A DNA stretch of 64,000 nucleotides, from the NCBI GenBank assembly GCA_026645945.1, contig JAPKMO010000006.1:1-64000 (forward strand). Reading direction: 5' to 3'. The translations under genes were made by a program, and so were the position numbers. Shown here in pieces: positions 18,899 through 28,265 of the stretch. The notes under the pieces were generated by a model. It ran no database searches. It saw only the letters and a program-made list of their open reading frames with translations, and was not told where the DNA came from. This DNA comes from Anaerolineae bacterium (GTDB lineage Bacteria; Chloroflexota; Anaerolineae; Aggregatilineales; Phototrophicaceae). Positions within the stretch are counted from its first letter, which is position 1; the number at the start of each line of letters is the position of its first letter.

Positions 18899-18928
18899 TT
18901 GTCATGAATCGGCGGAGAATGCTATACT
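18899..18928 (+). promoter_or_regulatory. Sigma70-type promoter for STAND gene
   Basis: TTGTCA - 18 nt - TATACT, ~50 bp upstream of ATG 18978. Confidence 0.5.
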
Positions 18929-18977
18929 CCGTGTTAATTCTTTTTGACGAATCAGTCGCAACAAGGCGAGGTGAGCG

Positions 18978-21527
18978 ATGCCTACTATCCTGGCGCATGA
19001 AACACCGGCCCACACGGCGAACGCCTTACCGATCACGCTGCACGGCAAACTCATCGGGCGGGAAAAAAGCCTGGCGCAGGTGTATTCTCACTTAAAGACC
19101 CACAAAGCCGTCCTGATCTGCGGCGCGGCGGGCATCGGTAAAACCGCCCTGGCCGGGACGCTCGCCAGTGCCTATACCGAACTGCCCGGCGGGGTGCTGT
19201 GGCTCAACGTTCACGACAGCCCGCTGGACGAGCTGATCGTGCGGGTGGGGCGTGCCTACGGCGATCTTGACATCGCCAACAGCGACGTGCCATCGGGCAT
19301 GATCGGCGCGGCAGCCAGCACCCTGAACACGCACAAACCACTGCTGGTGCTGGACGGCAAACCCAATCTCCAGGCGGCAGCAGAATTCATCCGCCGCTGC
19401 GCCGATGGGCTGCCCGCCCTGGTGGTGGCAAACACCCCGTTGGAAGGCCCCTGGACGCCGATTGAGGTGGGGCCGCTGGAGGAAGAAGCGGCGGTCGCCA
19501 TGCTGCGCGCCCTGGCCGGGCTGGAAAGCCAGGCCGGGATTGAGGACGACCTGGCCGAACTGGTCAGCATCCTGGATTATATGCCGCTGGCAGTCGCGGT
19601 GGCCGCCGGGACGATGCGGCTGGCAAAACAACCCCCCGCCGCCTACCTGGAAACTTTCGAGCAAATCCCCAGCAGCGCCGGGGCAGATGCCCAACTGCTG
19701 GCGCTGACGGTCGGTTTCCGCAGCCTGAACAGCGCCCTGCAAGGGCTGATGCTGATGATGGGCGCGCTTTTCACCGGCGGCGGCTCCGGCGAGCTGCTGA
19801 GTCTGGTCAGCGGCGCGCCGCCGGAAACCATCCAGCAGGTGATGACGATGCTTTCCGCCAGCTATCTGGTAGACCGCTTCGAGCGGGGTGACGCGCCCTA
19901 CTACCGGCTGCACGAGGTCACGCGGTCGTTTGCCGAAACCTGGCTGCGCAGCTCCGGGCGGCTGGAGTCGCTGCAAACAAAGGTGCGCGATACGCTGGTG
20001 GAGTATGTCAAAAAATACAGCGGCAGCCACGATCGGCTGGCGGCGGAAATGGATAACATCGTGGCGGCAGCCCGCTGGAGCGCCGACAGCGGCGACCGGG
20101 ACGCGGTGAACCAACTGGTGGTCGGTTTGATGCAGGCCGGCGATTTTGTCAACGAAGGCGGGTACGTTTACGAACTGCTGGCGCTGCGCCGGCTGGCGGC
20201 CAGCTTTACCACCGCTTTTCCGGCTTATCCGCCGCCCCCGCCGCCGGAAAGCGCCGAACCCGCCCCGCCATCGCTGTGGGACCGGGTGGAGCGCGCGCCG
20301 GAAGCCGTATCGGGGGCGGTCATCCCCGGCGAAGATGAAGAAGATTTTGACGAGGAACTGGAAGCCGAACTGGATGAAGAAACGTTTGAGGACGAACTCG
20401 AAGACGAATTTGAAGACGAAGAAGATTTTGACGAACAGGAAGAAATCGAGGACGCCACGCTGACCGGCATTGTTACCGAAACGCTGCCGGAAGGCGAGGC
20501 CGGCGAAATCGCCCGGCTTCAGGCGGCGCTGCGGCTGGCCCGCCAGCAGGGCGACGGCGCGCGTAAAATCGAACTGCTGGCCGAAATCGGCGAGCGCCTG
20601 ACCGAACAGGGGCAGCACAACGAGGCGATTCCAATCTATAACGAACTGCTTTCCGACTATGAGGCGCTGGACGAAACCGAGGAGATGCTTAAAACGCTGG
20701 ATACCCTGTCCGCGCTGATGGTCAAAACCGAAAATTCCGGCGCGGCGGTGATGCACGCCACGCGGGGTATTCATCTGGCCGAGGAGCTAGACGACGAAGA
20801 AGCCCATATGCACCTGCTGATGACGCTGGGGGATGCCCGGCAGCAGCTTGGCGACAGCGGCGAGGCGGTGCGCGCTTATGGGCAGGCACTGGAAATCGCC
20901 CGCAACCGGGATGACAGCCAGAATGAATCGCTCGTTCTGTACAAACTGGGCGGCGCGCAGCTGGACAACAGCGACCCGGACGCCGCCGCGCAAACCTGGG
21001 AGCAGGCGCTCCGGCTGTTCCGAATGCAGGGCAAACGCGATTACGAAGGCCGGGTGTTGGGCAGCCTGGGAACGGCCTACGGCGAACTAGGGCGCTGGAC
21101 GGAGGCCATCAACTTCCATACGTCGGCGCTGCATATTGCCCGCGAAGTGAAAGACAAAGAGGAAGAGGCGCTGCAACTGAGCAACCTGGGTTATGCGGCG
21201 GTGGAGGCCAACCAGCTTGGCGAGGCCGTGCTGCGCTACCGGCAGGCGCTGCATCTGGCCTACCAGGCCAACAACCGGGAGAACATCGTCAGCGCCATCG
21301 TAGACCTGACGCGGCTGCTGGTGGAAAGCCAGCGGCATCTGGCGATTGCCGAGATGTTGATTAACGAGGCAGCGGCGCTCGAACCCAATGACCGGGACGT
21401 GATCCGCCTCAAAGAGCGCGTGACCAACGAAAAGCTGGTGGCGCAGGCCGCCGGCGTCCAACTGCTGCCCGTCAACGGCACGCCGCAGCAGTATGCCGCC
21501 AACGCTTATACGCTGCTTGAGGGATGA
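18978..21527 (+). CDS. NB-ARC/STAND ATPase with acidic linker and C-terminal TPR repeats
   Basis: LIGREKSLAQVYSHL...VLICGAAGIGKTALAGTLA; LVLDGKPN; winged-helix-like region; D/E-rich EDEEDFDEELEAELDEETFEDELEDEFEDEEDFDE; TPR-like repeats. Confidence 0.85.
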   Translation: MPTILAHETPAHTANALPITLHGKLIGREKSLAQVYSHLKTHKAVLICGAAGIGKTALAGTLASAYTELPGGVLWLNVHDSPLDELIVRVGRAYGDLDIANSDVPSGMIGAAASTLNTHKPLLVLDGKPNLQAAAEFIRRCADGLPALVVANTPLEGPWTPIEVGPLEEEAAVAMLRALAGLESQAGIEDDLAELVSILDYMPLAVAVAAGTMRLAKQPPAAYLETFEQIPSSAGADAQLLALTVGFRSLNSALQGLMLMMGALFTGGGSGELLSLVSGAPPETIQQVMTMLSASYLVDRFERGDAPYYRLHEVTRSFAETWLRSSGRLESLQTKVRDTLVEYVKKYSGSHDRLAAEMDNIVAAARWSADSGDRDAVNQLVVGLMQAGDFVNEGGYVYELLALRRLAASFTTAFPAYPPPPPPESAEPAPPSLWDRVERAPEAVSGAVIPGEDEEDFDEELEAELDEETFEDELEDEFEDEEDFDEQEEIEDATLTGIVTETLPEGEAGEIARLQAALRLARQQGDGARKIELLAEIGERLTEQGQHNEAIPIYNELLSDYEALDETEEMLKTLDTLSALMVKTENSGAAVMHATRGIHLAEELDDEEAHMHLLMTLGDARQQLGDSGEAVRAYGQALEIARNRDDSQNESLVLYKLGGAQLDNSDPDAAAQTWEQALRLFRMQGKRDYEGRVLGSLGTAYGELGRWTEAINFHTSALHIAREVKDKEEEALQLSNLGYAAVEANQLGEAVLRYRQALHLAYQANNRENIVSAIVDLTRLLVESQRHLAIAEMLINEAAALEPNDRDVIRLKERVTNEKLVAQAAGVQLLPVNGTPQQYAANAYTLLEG

Positions 21528-22762
21528 TGCGCCGGCTTTTTCTGGGCAGCCGGGGCAGCGCCATTCGGTCGCATAACCTGCGGGCGATTCTGCTGGCGCT
21601 GCTGCGGTACGAACCGATTTCCCGCGTGCGGCTGGCGCAAGTAACGCAGCTTTCCAACACCACCATCACCAACCTGATCGCCGAACTGCTGGAACAGGGT
21701 GTGGTGGCGGAGGATGCCCCCGACTTAAACGAGCGCCGCGCGGTGGGACGCCCCCAGACGGCGCTGCGCCTGGTCCCGGACTCGCGTTATACGGCCGGCA
21801 TTCATTTCGACGTAGACCAGGTGCGGGCTGCTGTCGTCAACCTGCGCGGCCAGCCGCTCCGCTCCGGCGCGCATCCCCATTCCTTCGACCAGACGCCGGA
21901 AACCGTGCTGGCAGAAACCTCCGCCCTCGTCGAACGGCTGGCGGCGGGGCTGGATGAGCAGCGTTTTATCGGCCTGGGCGTGGGCGTTTCCGGCCTGGCC
22001 GACCCCGCGACCGGCGTGAACGTCTTTGCGCCCAACCTGGGCTGGCGCGACGTGCCGGTGGCCGAGTGGTTTTCGCGCCGGTTTGGGCTGCCGGTCTGCC
22101 TGGATAATAACGTGCGGGCGATGGCGCTGGGCGAAACGCTGTTCGGGGCCGGGCGCGACGCGCACGCGCTGGCGTTTGTTTATGCCCGCATCGGCGTGGG
22201 CGCGGGTTTTGTGGTCGGCGGGCAGGTTTACCGGGGCAGCGGCGCGGGCGCGGGTGAAATCGGCCACGCGACCATCCTGCCGGACGGCGGCGAGGCCTGC
22301 CGCTGCGGCAATACCGGCTGCCTGGAGACGCTGGTTTCCGAACCGGCCATCCTGCGGCTGGCTTATCAACTCGCCGGTGACTATCCCGGCGGGCCTCTGG
22401 CGCAGGCGCTGGCGGACGGCCAGGGGTCGCCCATCGAGCGCGTGTTCGCCGCTGCGCGCGCCGGGGACGCGCCATCCCGCGCCATGCTGGCCGAACGCGC
22501 CCGCTACATGGGCATCGCGCTGGCGAACCTGGTCAACATCCTCAATCCCGATCTAATTGTGTTGGGCGGTCTTTTCGCCCAGGGGCAGGATTTACTGCTG
22601 CCGGGCGTGCGGCAGACCATCCGGGAGCGGGCGTTCGCGCACCTGGGCGAGCGCGTCGAACTGCGGACGGCCACTTTTGGCGCGCTGGCGGGTGTGGTCG
22701 GCGCGGCGGCGCTGGCGATGGATGCCTTTTTCTACCGGCACCAGACGGCCTATTCTGCGTAA
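21524..22762 (+). CDS. ROK-family transcriptional regulator/sugar kinase
   Basis: N-terminal HTH (RLAQVTQLSNTTITNLIAELLEQGVV); CLDNNVRAMALGE; GEIGHATILPDGGEACRCGNTGCLETLVS. ATGA overlap with STAND gene. Confidence 0.9.
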   Translation: MMRRLFLGSRGSAIRSHNLRAILLALLRYEPISRVRLAQVTQLSNTTITNLIAELLEQGVVAEDAPDLNERRAVGRPQTALRLVPDSRYTAGIHFDVDQVRAAVVNLRGQPLRSGAHPHSFDQTPETVLAETSALVERLAAGLDEQRFIGLGVGVSGLADPATGVNVFAPNLGWRDVPVAEWFSRRFGLPVCLDNNVRAMALGETLFGAGRDAHALAFVYARIGVGAGFVVGGQVYRGSGAGAGEIGHATILPDGGEACRCGNTGCLETLVSEPAILRLAYQLAGDYPGGPLAQALADGQGSPIERVFAAARAGDAPSRAMLAERARYMGIALANLVNILNPDLIVLGGLFAQGQDLLLPGVRQTIRERAFAHLGERVELRTATFGALAGVVGAAALAMDAFFYRHQTAYSA

Positions 22763-22878
22763 ATCGGCTCTCATCAGGGCGCAACATTTCGCAGGCTTGT
22801 TAAAGCCTTCAGATGCGTTTATCCTGAAAGTACGCTCCACAGCGGCTCTATGACCTTGCGTTAAAACATTTTCGTTTT

Positions 22879-22917
22879 AACTCGGCACTCACTCAGCACT
22901 TGGAACTCGGAACTTTT
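22879..22917. repeat. Heptanucleotide-periodic array (ACTCGGA family)
   Basis: ACTCGGC ACT(CACT) CAGC ACTTGGA ACTCGGA ACTTTT, mostly 7-nt spacing. Confidence 0.55.
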
Positions 22918-22922
22918 CTTCA

Positions 22923-24131
22923 ATGCAACTGCGAGCCGGAATCGCCGGTATTCTGCTGATCGTATGCAGCGCGGGGTGTTACACCCAGGGTTTAAGCACC
23001 GACCCGCCGCGTTTGACCCCTGCCGCGATTCCGCCTGCCGACCCACCGACAGAAACGGCGCTTCCGGCCTCTCTGCCGCCAACCGCCATACCGGCGCCGG
23101 CCACTGCGGCAGTGTTCGCCGGCACACGCATCCATACCGTACAGAGCGGTGAAACGCTCTACCAGATCGCCCGGTTTTACGGCCTGACGCCGGAAACGCT
23201 GGCTGCCGCCAACGCCATCACCGACCCCAGCCGGATACTGGCCGGGCAGATTCTCGCCATTCCCGACGGCGGCCAGCCTGCGCCGACAGCTGTCATCCCC
23301 ACCCTGGCTGCAGCGATAGGCCTTCCGTTCGTTTCCCCGGCTGCCCTGGTTGTGCCGCCGCCTGCCGCTTTGCCGCCCACGCTGAACGGCGTACCGCTGG
23401 AAGAAATCATCGTGCTGCCGGAAACAGCGCGCCAGAACATTCGCGGCATCTTCGCCGCCGGGATGTCGCTGGGCCGGAACCCGCGCGCTTTCTCCAAACT
23501 GGGCGACAGCCTCATCGAAAACCCGCATTTCCTGGCGCGCTTCGACGGCGGGCCGTACAACCTGGGGGAATATGCCGCGCTCCAGCCGGTGATTGATTAT
23601 TTCGCCGGTTCGTTTGGCCGGCAGGGGGCGGCGGTGCGGCGCGGGCTGCACTCGTGGTCGGTGTTCGACCCCATGTTTGCCGACAAAAGCCTGTGTTATG
23701 CCAACGAGTCGCTGCTGGCGTGCGAACTGCGGCTGCATAACCCCAGCCTGCTGTTCGTGCGTTTAGGCACGAACGACGTAGGCGTGCCGGAATCGTTCGA
23801 GCGCAGCCTGCGGCGGGTGATCGAGTTTTCGATCAGCAGCGGCGTGATCCCCATCCTGACCACCAAAGCCGACCGCTTCCGCGACCCGCTGGATACCAAC
23901 AACGGCATCATCCGGCGGCTGGCGCTAGAATACAACGTGCCGCTGTGGGACTTCGACCGCATCGCGGCCACGCTGCCGGGGCGCGGCCTGGCCGCCGACG
24001 GCGCGCACCTGACCACCTTTTTCGCCCACGATTACACCCAACCGGAGGCGCTCCAGCGCGGGCATGGCGTCAGCAACCTGACCGCGCTGATGATGCTGGA
24101 TGCCATCTGGCGGGCGACCACACCGGGCTAA
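22923..24131 (+). CDS. Lipoprotein with LysM domain and SGNH-hydrolase-like domain
   Basis: Lipobox IVCSAGC; LysM HTVQSGETLYQIARFYGLTPETLAAANAITDPSRILAGQILAIP; KLGDSLIENPHF, LLFVRLGTNDVGV. Confidence 0.8.
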   Translation: MQLRAGIAGILLIVCSAGCYTQGLSTDPPRLTPAAIPPADPPTETALPASLPPTAIPAPATAAVFAGTRIHTVQSGETLYQIARFYGLTPETLAAANAITDPSRILAGQILAIPDGGQPAPTAVIPTLAAAIGLPFVSPAALVVPPPAALPPTLNGVPLEEIIVLPETARQNIRGIFAAGMSLGRNPRAFSKLGDSLIENPHFLARFDGGPYNLGEYAALQPVIDYFAGSFGRQGAAVRRGLHSWSVFDPMFADKSLCYANESLLACELRLHNPSLLFVRLGTNDVGVPESFERSLRRVIEFSISSGVIPILTTKADRFRDPLDTNNGIIRRLALEYNVPLWDFDRIAATLPGRGLAADGAHLTTFFAHDYTQPEALQRGHGVSNLTALMMLDAIWRATTPG

Positions 24132-24222
24132 ACCAGGCCGCCAAAAGTGAGCGGCACAGACGCCGAATTTTTAATATAATAATTATCTAGGCGCAATCTG
24201 GCCGTTAGACAGATGCCGTAGA

Positions 24223-26349
24223 ATGAAAATCATCGCCCCGGTATGGCAGAATCACGGAGGGAGCGGCGTGTCATCTTCATTGATCGGGCGTAAGCTCGGC
24301 AAATACGAAATTGTCGAACTGGTCGGCCAGGGCGGGATGGCAACTGTTTACAAGGGCTACCAGAGGGACATTGACCGCTATGTGGCGGTCAAGGTGCTGC
24401 CGCCGCACCCAGGGCTTGACCAGCAGTTCATCGAACGCTTCCGCCTGGAGGCGCGAACGGTGGCGCGGCTTCAGCACCCGCACATCCTGCCGCTGTACGA
24501 CTACGGCGTGCAGGACGACATTCTTTATCTGGTGACGGCTTTTGTCGAAGGCGGCTCGTTAAACGAGCGGATTCACCGGGGCAAAATGCCGCCCGGCGAG
24601 GCCGCCCGCCTGCTGCGGCAGATGGCCTCGGCGCTGGATTTCGCCCACCGCCAGGGCATCATCCACCGCGACATCAAACCGGATAACGTGCTGGTAGACC
24701 GCGAGGGGCATGTGCTGCTGGCCGACTTCGGCATCGCCAAGCTGGCTGAAGGCGAGTCCCGCCTGACCGTCACCGGCGGGCTGGTCGGCACGCCGGCTTA
24801 TATGTCGCCGGAACAGGGGCGCGGCGAAACCGTGACCGGCAGCGCCGATATTTATTCGCTGGGCGTGGTGGTGTACGAAATGCTCACCGGCAAACAGCCG
24901 TTCACGGCCTCAACGCCCATGCAGGTCGTACTTAAACACATGACCGAGCCGGTTCCGAGCGTGCGCGCCGAAACCGCCGGGCTGCCGCCAGCGCTGGAGC
25001 CGGTTATGCAGCGGGTGCTGGCGAAAAACCCGGAAAGCCGCTACCAGACGGCGATGGCCTTCGCGGAAGACTTCGAGCGCGCCATCCAGGGCGCGGTGGA
25101 CACCAAACCAGCGGTCGCGGATGTCGTACCGACCACCACACCCGGCGGACTGTCGTCCGTCAACCCCAACCTGACGCCGCCGCCAACTACCGTCATCGTG
25201 CAGGAGCGCGGTTACAGCCCGCTGGTGCTGCTGGGCGGCTTTGGCATCATCGCGGTGCTGATGGTAGCGGTGGTTGTACTGGTTTTGAACGGCCAGCGCG
25301 ATACCCCACCATCGCTGCCGCCCCCGCCGACCGATGCCGTCCGCGTCACGCAGGCGGCTGTCGTGCCGCCGCCCCCGGCGCAGACCTTCGGGCGAGCGAG
25401 TTATACCACCACCGATTCCCTGGGCGATACGCTGACGCTGACGGTGCAGAACGTCAAACCGCCCGCCGCCGGGCGCGTGTATGCCGCCTGGTTGAAAAAC
25501 ACCGTCACCGGCGATACCATGCTGCTGGGCGAACTGGCGGTAGACGCGCTGGGCAGCGGCGCATTAGCGCCCTATATTGACCCCGATGGCCGCCCGCTGT
25601 TCGCGCTGTACAACGCTATCGCCATCACTGACGAGCCGCGTATGGCCGAAACGCCGACCGGCGAAATCGTCTACAGCGCCAGCGTGCCGCCGGAATTAAT
25701 GGACGCGCTGACGGAAATCCTGCTCCGCTCCGAGGACGGTTTCGCGGCGCGGTCGACGGTTTCCGGTTATGGCGGCGGCGACGGCCAGGACTCCGGCGAG
25801 AAGGGCAGCCTGCTGGACGGCGCGCTCATCGAGGCGCAGACCGCCGCCCAACACGCGGGTTTCGCCGCCGGCTCCAGCAATATCGGCGGGATGCACACGC
25901 ACACCGAACACACCATCAACATCCTGAACGGCACGACGGTGGATTATAACCGCAGCGGGCGCGGCGAAAACCCCGGACGCGGCGTGGGCGTGGTGCGTTT
26001 CCTTGACCTGATCGAAGCGCAGTTGGATGCGGTTGCGGACGCGCCGGCGGCCTCGCGCAGCCTACAAAGCGGCCTGGAATTTATCCGCGCCTGCACGCAG
26101 AACGTCCGCCAGTGGATAGGCGAAATCACTGCGCTGGACGAAGCGGTGCTGGCCGCCAGCGATGTGGCCGAAGTGGCCGATGAGGCGGCGCGGGCGGTCG
26201 AACTGGCCGAAACGATCATCAACGGGGTAGACCTGAACGGCAGCGGCCAGGTCGAGCCGTTTGAGGGCGAGTGCGGCTTGGAACAGATTCGCACCTTCGG
26301 CACACTGGTCAGCACGCTGAACCTGACGGAGGGCAGCGTACTGGAATGA
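24223..26349 (+). CDS. Transmembrane Ser/Thr protein kinase with RskA-like and EF-hand-like C-terminal region
   Basis: [80 protein letters not shown]-terminal [12 protein letters not shown]. The real start may be an internal GTG/ATG nearer [14 protein letters not shown]. Confidence 0.9.
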   Translation: MKIIAPVWQNHGGSGVSSSLIGRKLGKYEIVELVGQGGMATVYKGYQRDIDRYVAVKVLPPHPGLDQQFIERFRLEARTVARLQHPHILPLYDYGVQDDILYLVTAFVEGGSLNERIHRGKMPPGEAARLLRQMASALDFAHRQGIIHRDIKPDNVLVDREGHVLLADFGIAKLAEGESRLTVTGGLVGTPAYMSPEQGRGETVTGSADIYSLGVVVYEMLTGKQPFTASTPMQVVLKHMTEPVPSVRAETAGLPPALEPVMQRVLAKNPESRYQTAMAFAEDFERAIQGAVDTKPAVADVVPTTTPGGLSSVNPNLTPPPTTVIVQERGYSPLVLLGGFGIIAVLMVAVVVLVLNGQRDTPPSLPPPPTDAVRVTQAAVVPPPPAQTFGRASYTTTDSLGDTLTLTVQNVKPPAAGRVYAAWLKNTVTGDTMLLGELAVDALGSGALAPYIDPDGRPLFALYNAIAITDEPRMAETPTGEIVYSASVPPELMDALTEILLRSEDGFAARSTVSGYGGGDGQDSGEKGSLLDGALIEAQTAAQHAGFAAGSSNIGGMHTHTEHTINILNGTTVDYNRSGRGENPGRGVGVVRFLDLIEAQLDAVADAPAASRSLQSGLEFIRACTQNVRQWIGEITALDEAVLAASDVAEVADEAARAVELAETIINGVDLNGSGQVEPFEGECGLEQIRTFGTLVSTLNLTEGSVLE

Positions 26350-26413
26350 CCATGCGCCTGTAGAAGATATTCTGACGCCACCTGCAACCCGGCATTTAAC
26401 CCAGGGGGAAACT

Positions 26414-27607
26414 ATGCGAAACCTGCTGCTGTGCGCCCTGCTGCTGGCGGCGGCCTGCGTGCCTGATCTGTCTCAGGGGCCGCCCGTCACCGGATTCGCG
26501 CCCATCCTGCGCGATGCGCCGACCGGCACGCCGGTCGCCTGGACGGAAAGCGAGACCGCTGTCACCCTGGAAAACGCCGACCGGATTGCGCGGTTGGGCC
26601 GCCTGGACGCGCCGGAAGTGCCCAGCACGGTTTTTGCCTATGCGTTTTCGCCGGATGGCGCGCGGCTGGCCGGGCTGAACAATACCCATTTGATGGCCTG
26701 GAATTTGCTCAGCGGCGAAAGAGTCTTTTATACCGACCGCGCGGACGCGCAGAACGTTTATTACGCGCCGGACAAAGACGAAATTTATACCCTGGACGCC
26801 GACGGCACGCTGCGTATCTACAATGCCGACACCGGCGCGCTCAAGGAAGAAATCAACGGCCACCCTCTGTTCGGCGGCGCGGCGGTCTATGATGCCGAAA
26901 ACGGCCTGCTGGCGCTGGGCGCGTCCAACGGCGAGGTAAAGGTGTGGGACGCGGCGGCGCGGCAGGCGCTGGCGACCATCAAAGCGCACGGCGCGCCGGT
27001 GGTCGCCCTGGCGTTCACGCCGGATGGGGAACTGCTCGCCAGCGGCGGGTTGGATGGCCGGGTAACGGTGTGGGACTGGCGAAGCCGGGAACGCGCCGCC
27101 GACCTGGAAACCCTGGCCGGGCGGCTGGTTTTTTCGCCCGATGCGTCCCAACTGGCTGCCGCTACTGCCGCGCAGGTCGAACTGTGGGACTGGAAAGCCG
27201 GCGAGCGCAAACGCATCTTGCAAACCGGCGCGGGCGGCGCGGCCGACGTGCTGAAGTACGCGCCGGACGGCGGCTACCTCATCAGCGGCGGGCGCACGCC
27301 GAATGCCAGCCTGTGGAATCCGCAGACCGGCGATCTGGTCGTTAGCCTGCCAGGCGTGGGCGGCGATACCACCTCGGCGGCTTTTTCGCCGGACGGCGGG
27401 CTGCTGGTGACGACGGTGCTGGGCCAGCCAGTTTTGCTGTGGAATCTGGCGCAGGTCAGCCCCGATACACTGGCCCGCGCCGACCTGGATACCGGCGCGC
27501 AGGTTTTTGAGGCTGCCTGGACGCCGGACGGTTTTCTGCTGGTGCTGTTCGAGACGGCAGGGCCGGTGCAAATCTGGGGCATCCCGCCCGGTGAAACCGG
27601 CGGTTAG
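26414..27607 (+). CDS. Lipoprotein WD40-repeat protein
   Basis: Lipobox LLAAAC; repeated units such as VVALAFTPDGELLASGGLDGRVTVWDWRSRE. Confidence 0.87.
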   Translation: MRNLLLCALLLAAACVPDLSQGPPVTGFAPILRDAPTGTPVAWTESETAVTLENADRIARLGRLDAPEVPSTVFAYAFSPDGARLAGLNNTHLMAWNLLSGERVFYTDRADAQNVYYAPDKDEIYTLDADGTLRIYNADTGALKEEINGHPLFGGAAVYDAENGLLALGASNGEVKVWDAAARQALATIKAHGAPVVALAFTPDGELLASGGLDGRVTVWDWRSRERAADLETLAGRLVFSPDASQLAAATAAQVELWDWKAGERKRILQTGAGGAADVLKYAPDGGYLISGGRTPNASLWNPQTGDLVVSLPGVGGDTTSAAFSPDGGLLVTTVLGQPVLLWNLAQVSPDTLARADLDTGAQVFEAAWTPDGFLLVLFETAGPVQIWGIPPGETGG

Positions 27608-27633
27608 GGCGAAAATCACCGGAAAATTCAAAA

Positions 27634-27659
27634 GGCGCGGATAAAATTTCCTCCGCGCC
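27634..27659. terminator. Bidirectional terminator-like hairpin between convergent genes
   Basis: GGCGCGGA N10 TCCGCGCC; on the minus strand followed by TTTTGAATTTT, downstream of def. Confidence 0.65.
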
Positions 27660-27667
27660 CGGAAAGT

Positions 27668-28195
27668 TTAATCCTGAACGCCGGTATCTTCATCTTCGGG
27701 CTTCAGCTCCCATACTTCGCTGGCGATGTCAATGTATAACCGCCCATCCAGGTGGTCAATTTCGTGCTGGAAAACCCGCGCCAGCCAGCCGGAAGCCTTG
27801 ATGCGCTGCGGTTTGCCGCGCCGGTCAAAACCTTTCACGACCACCTGTTCGTGGCGGGTGACCCTGCCGACATAACCAGGAATAGACAGGCAGCCTTCGA
27901 CGCCTTCCACCATTTCCTTGCTGGTTTTGATGATCTCCGGGTTGACGAAAACGTACAGCTTTCCGGCTTCGTCGCCATATTCGGCACGGCTTTCCTCGTC
28001 GTCCGGCAGGCGCACCACGATCACACGCTGGCTGACGGCCACCTGCGGCGCGGCCAGCCCCACGCCGGGAGCATCCAGCAGGGTTTCCACCATATCATCT
28101 ACCAGCTGTTGGAACTTGCTGTCAAAACTCGTCACGCGATGGGCTTTTTTACGCAGGATGGGGTTGTCGGGTTGGATAATTTTACGGACTGCCAT
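27668..28195 (-). CDS. def: Peptide deformylase
   Basis: GVGLAAPQVAVSQRVIVV, EGCLSIPGYVGRVTR, QHEIDHLDGRLYID. Confidence 0.95.
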   Translation of the reverse strand: MAVRKIIQPDNPILRKKAHRVTSFDSKFQQLVDDMVETLLDAPGVGLAAPQVAVSQRVIVVRLPDDEESRAEYGDEAGKLYVFVNPEIIKTSKEMVEGVEGCLSIPGYVGRVTRHEQVVVKGFDRRGKPQRIKASGWLARVFQHEIDHLDGRLYIDIASEVWELKPEDEDTGVQD

Positions 28196-28265
28196 TCTCG
28201 AACGCTCGTCTGTTTAACCGGTTTCAGGTTTTTATTGTACTGCATATCGCCCGGTTTTTGCCGGG

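Noticed and set aside
19092-20774. 560-aa minus-strand ORF opposite the STAND ATPase
   Set aside because: Low-complexity, H/R/Q/F-rich shadow ORF antisense to a well-supported gene; same for 43035..45299 and 59331..60833.
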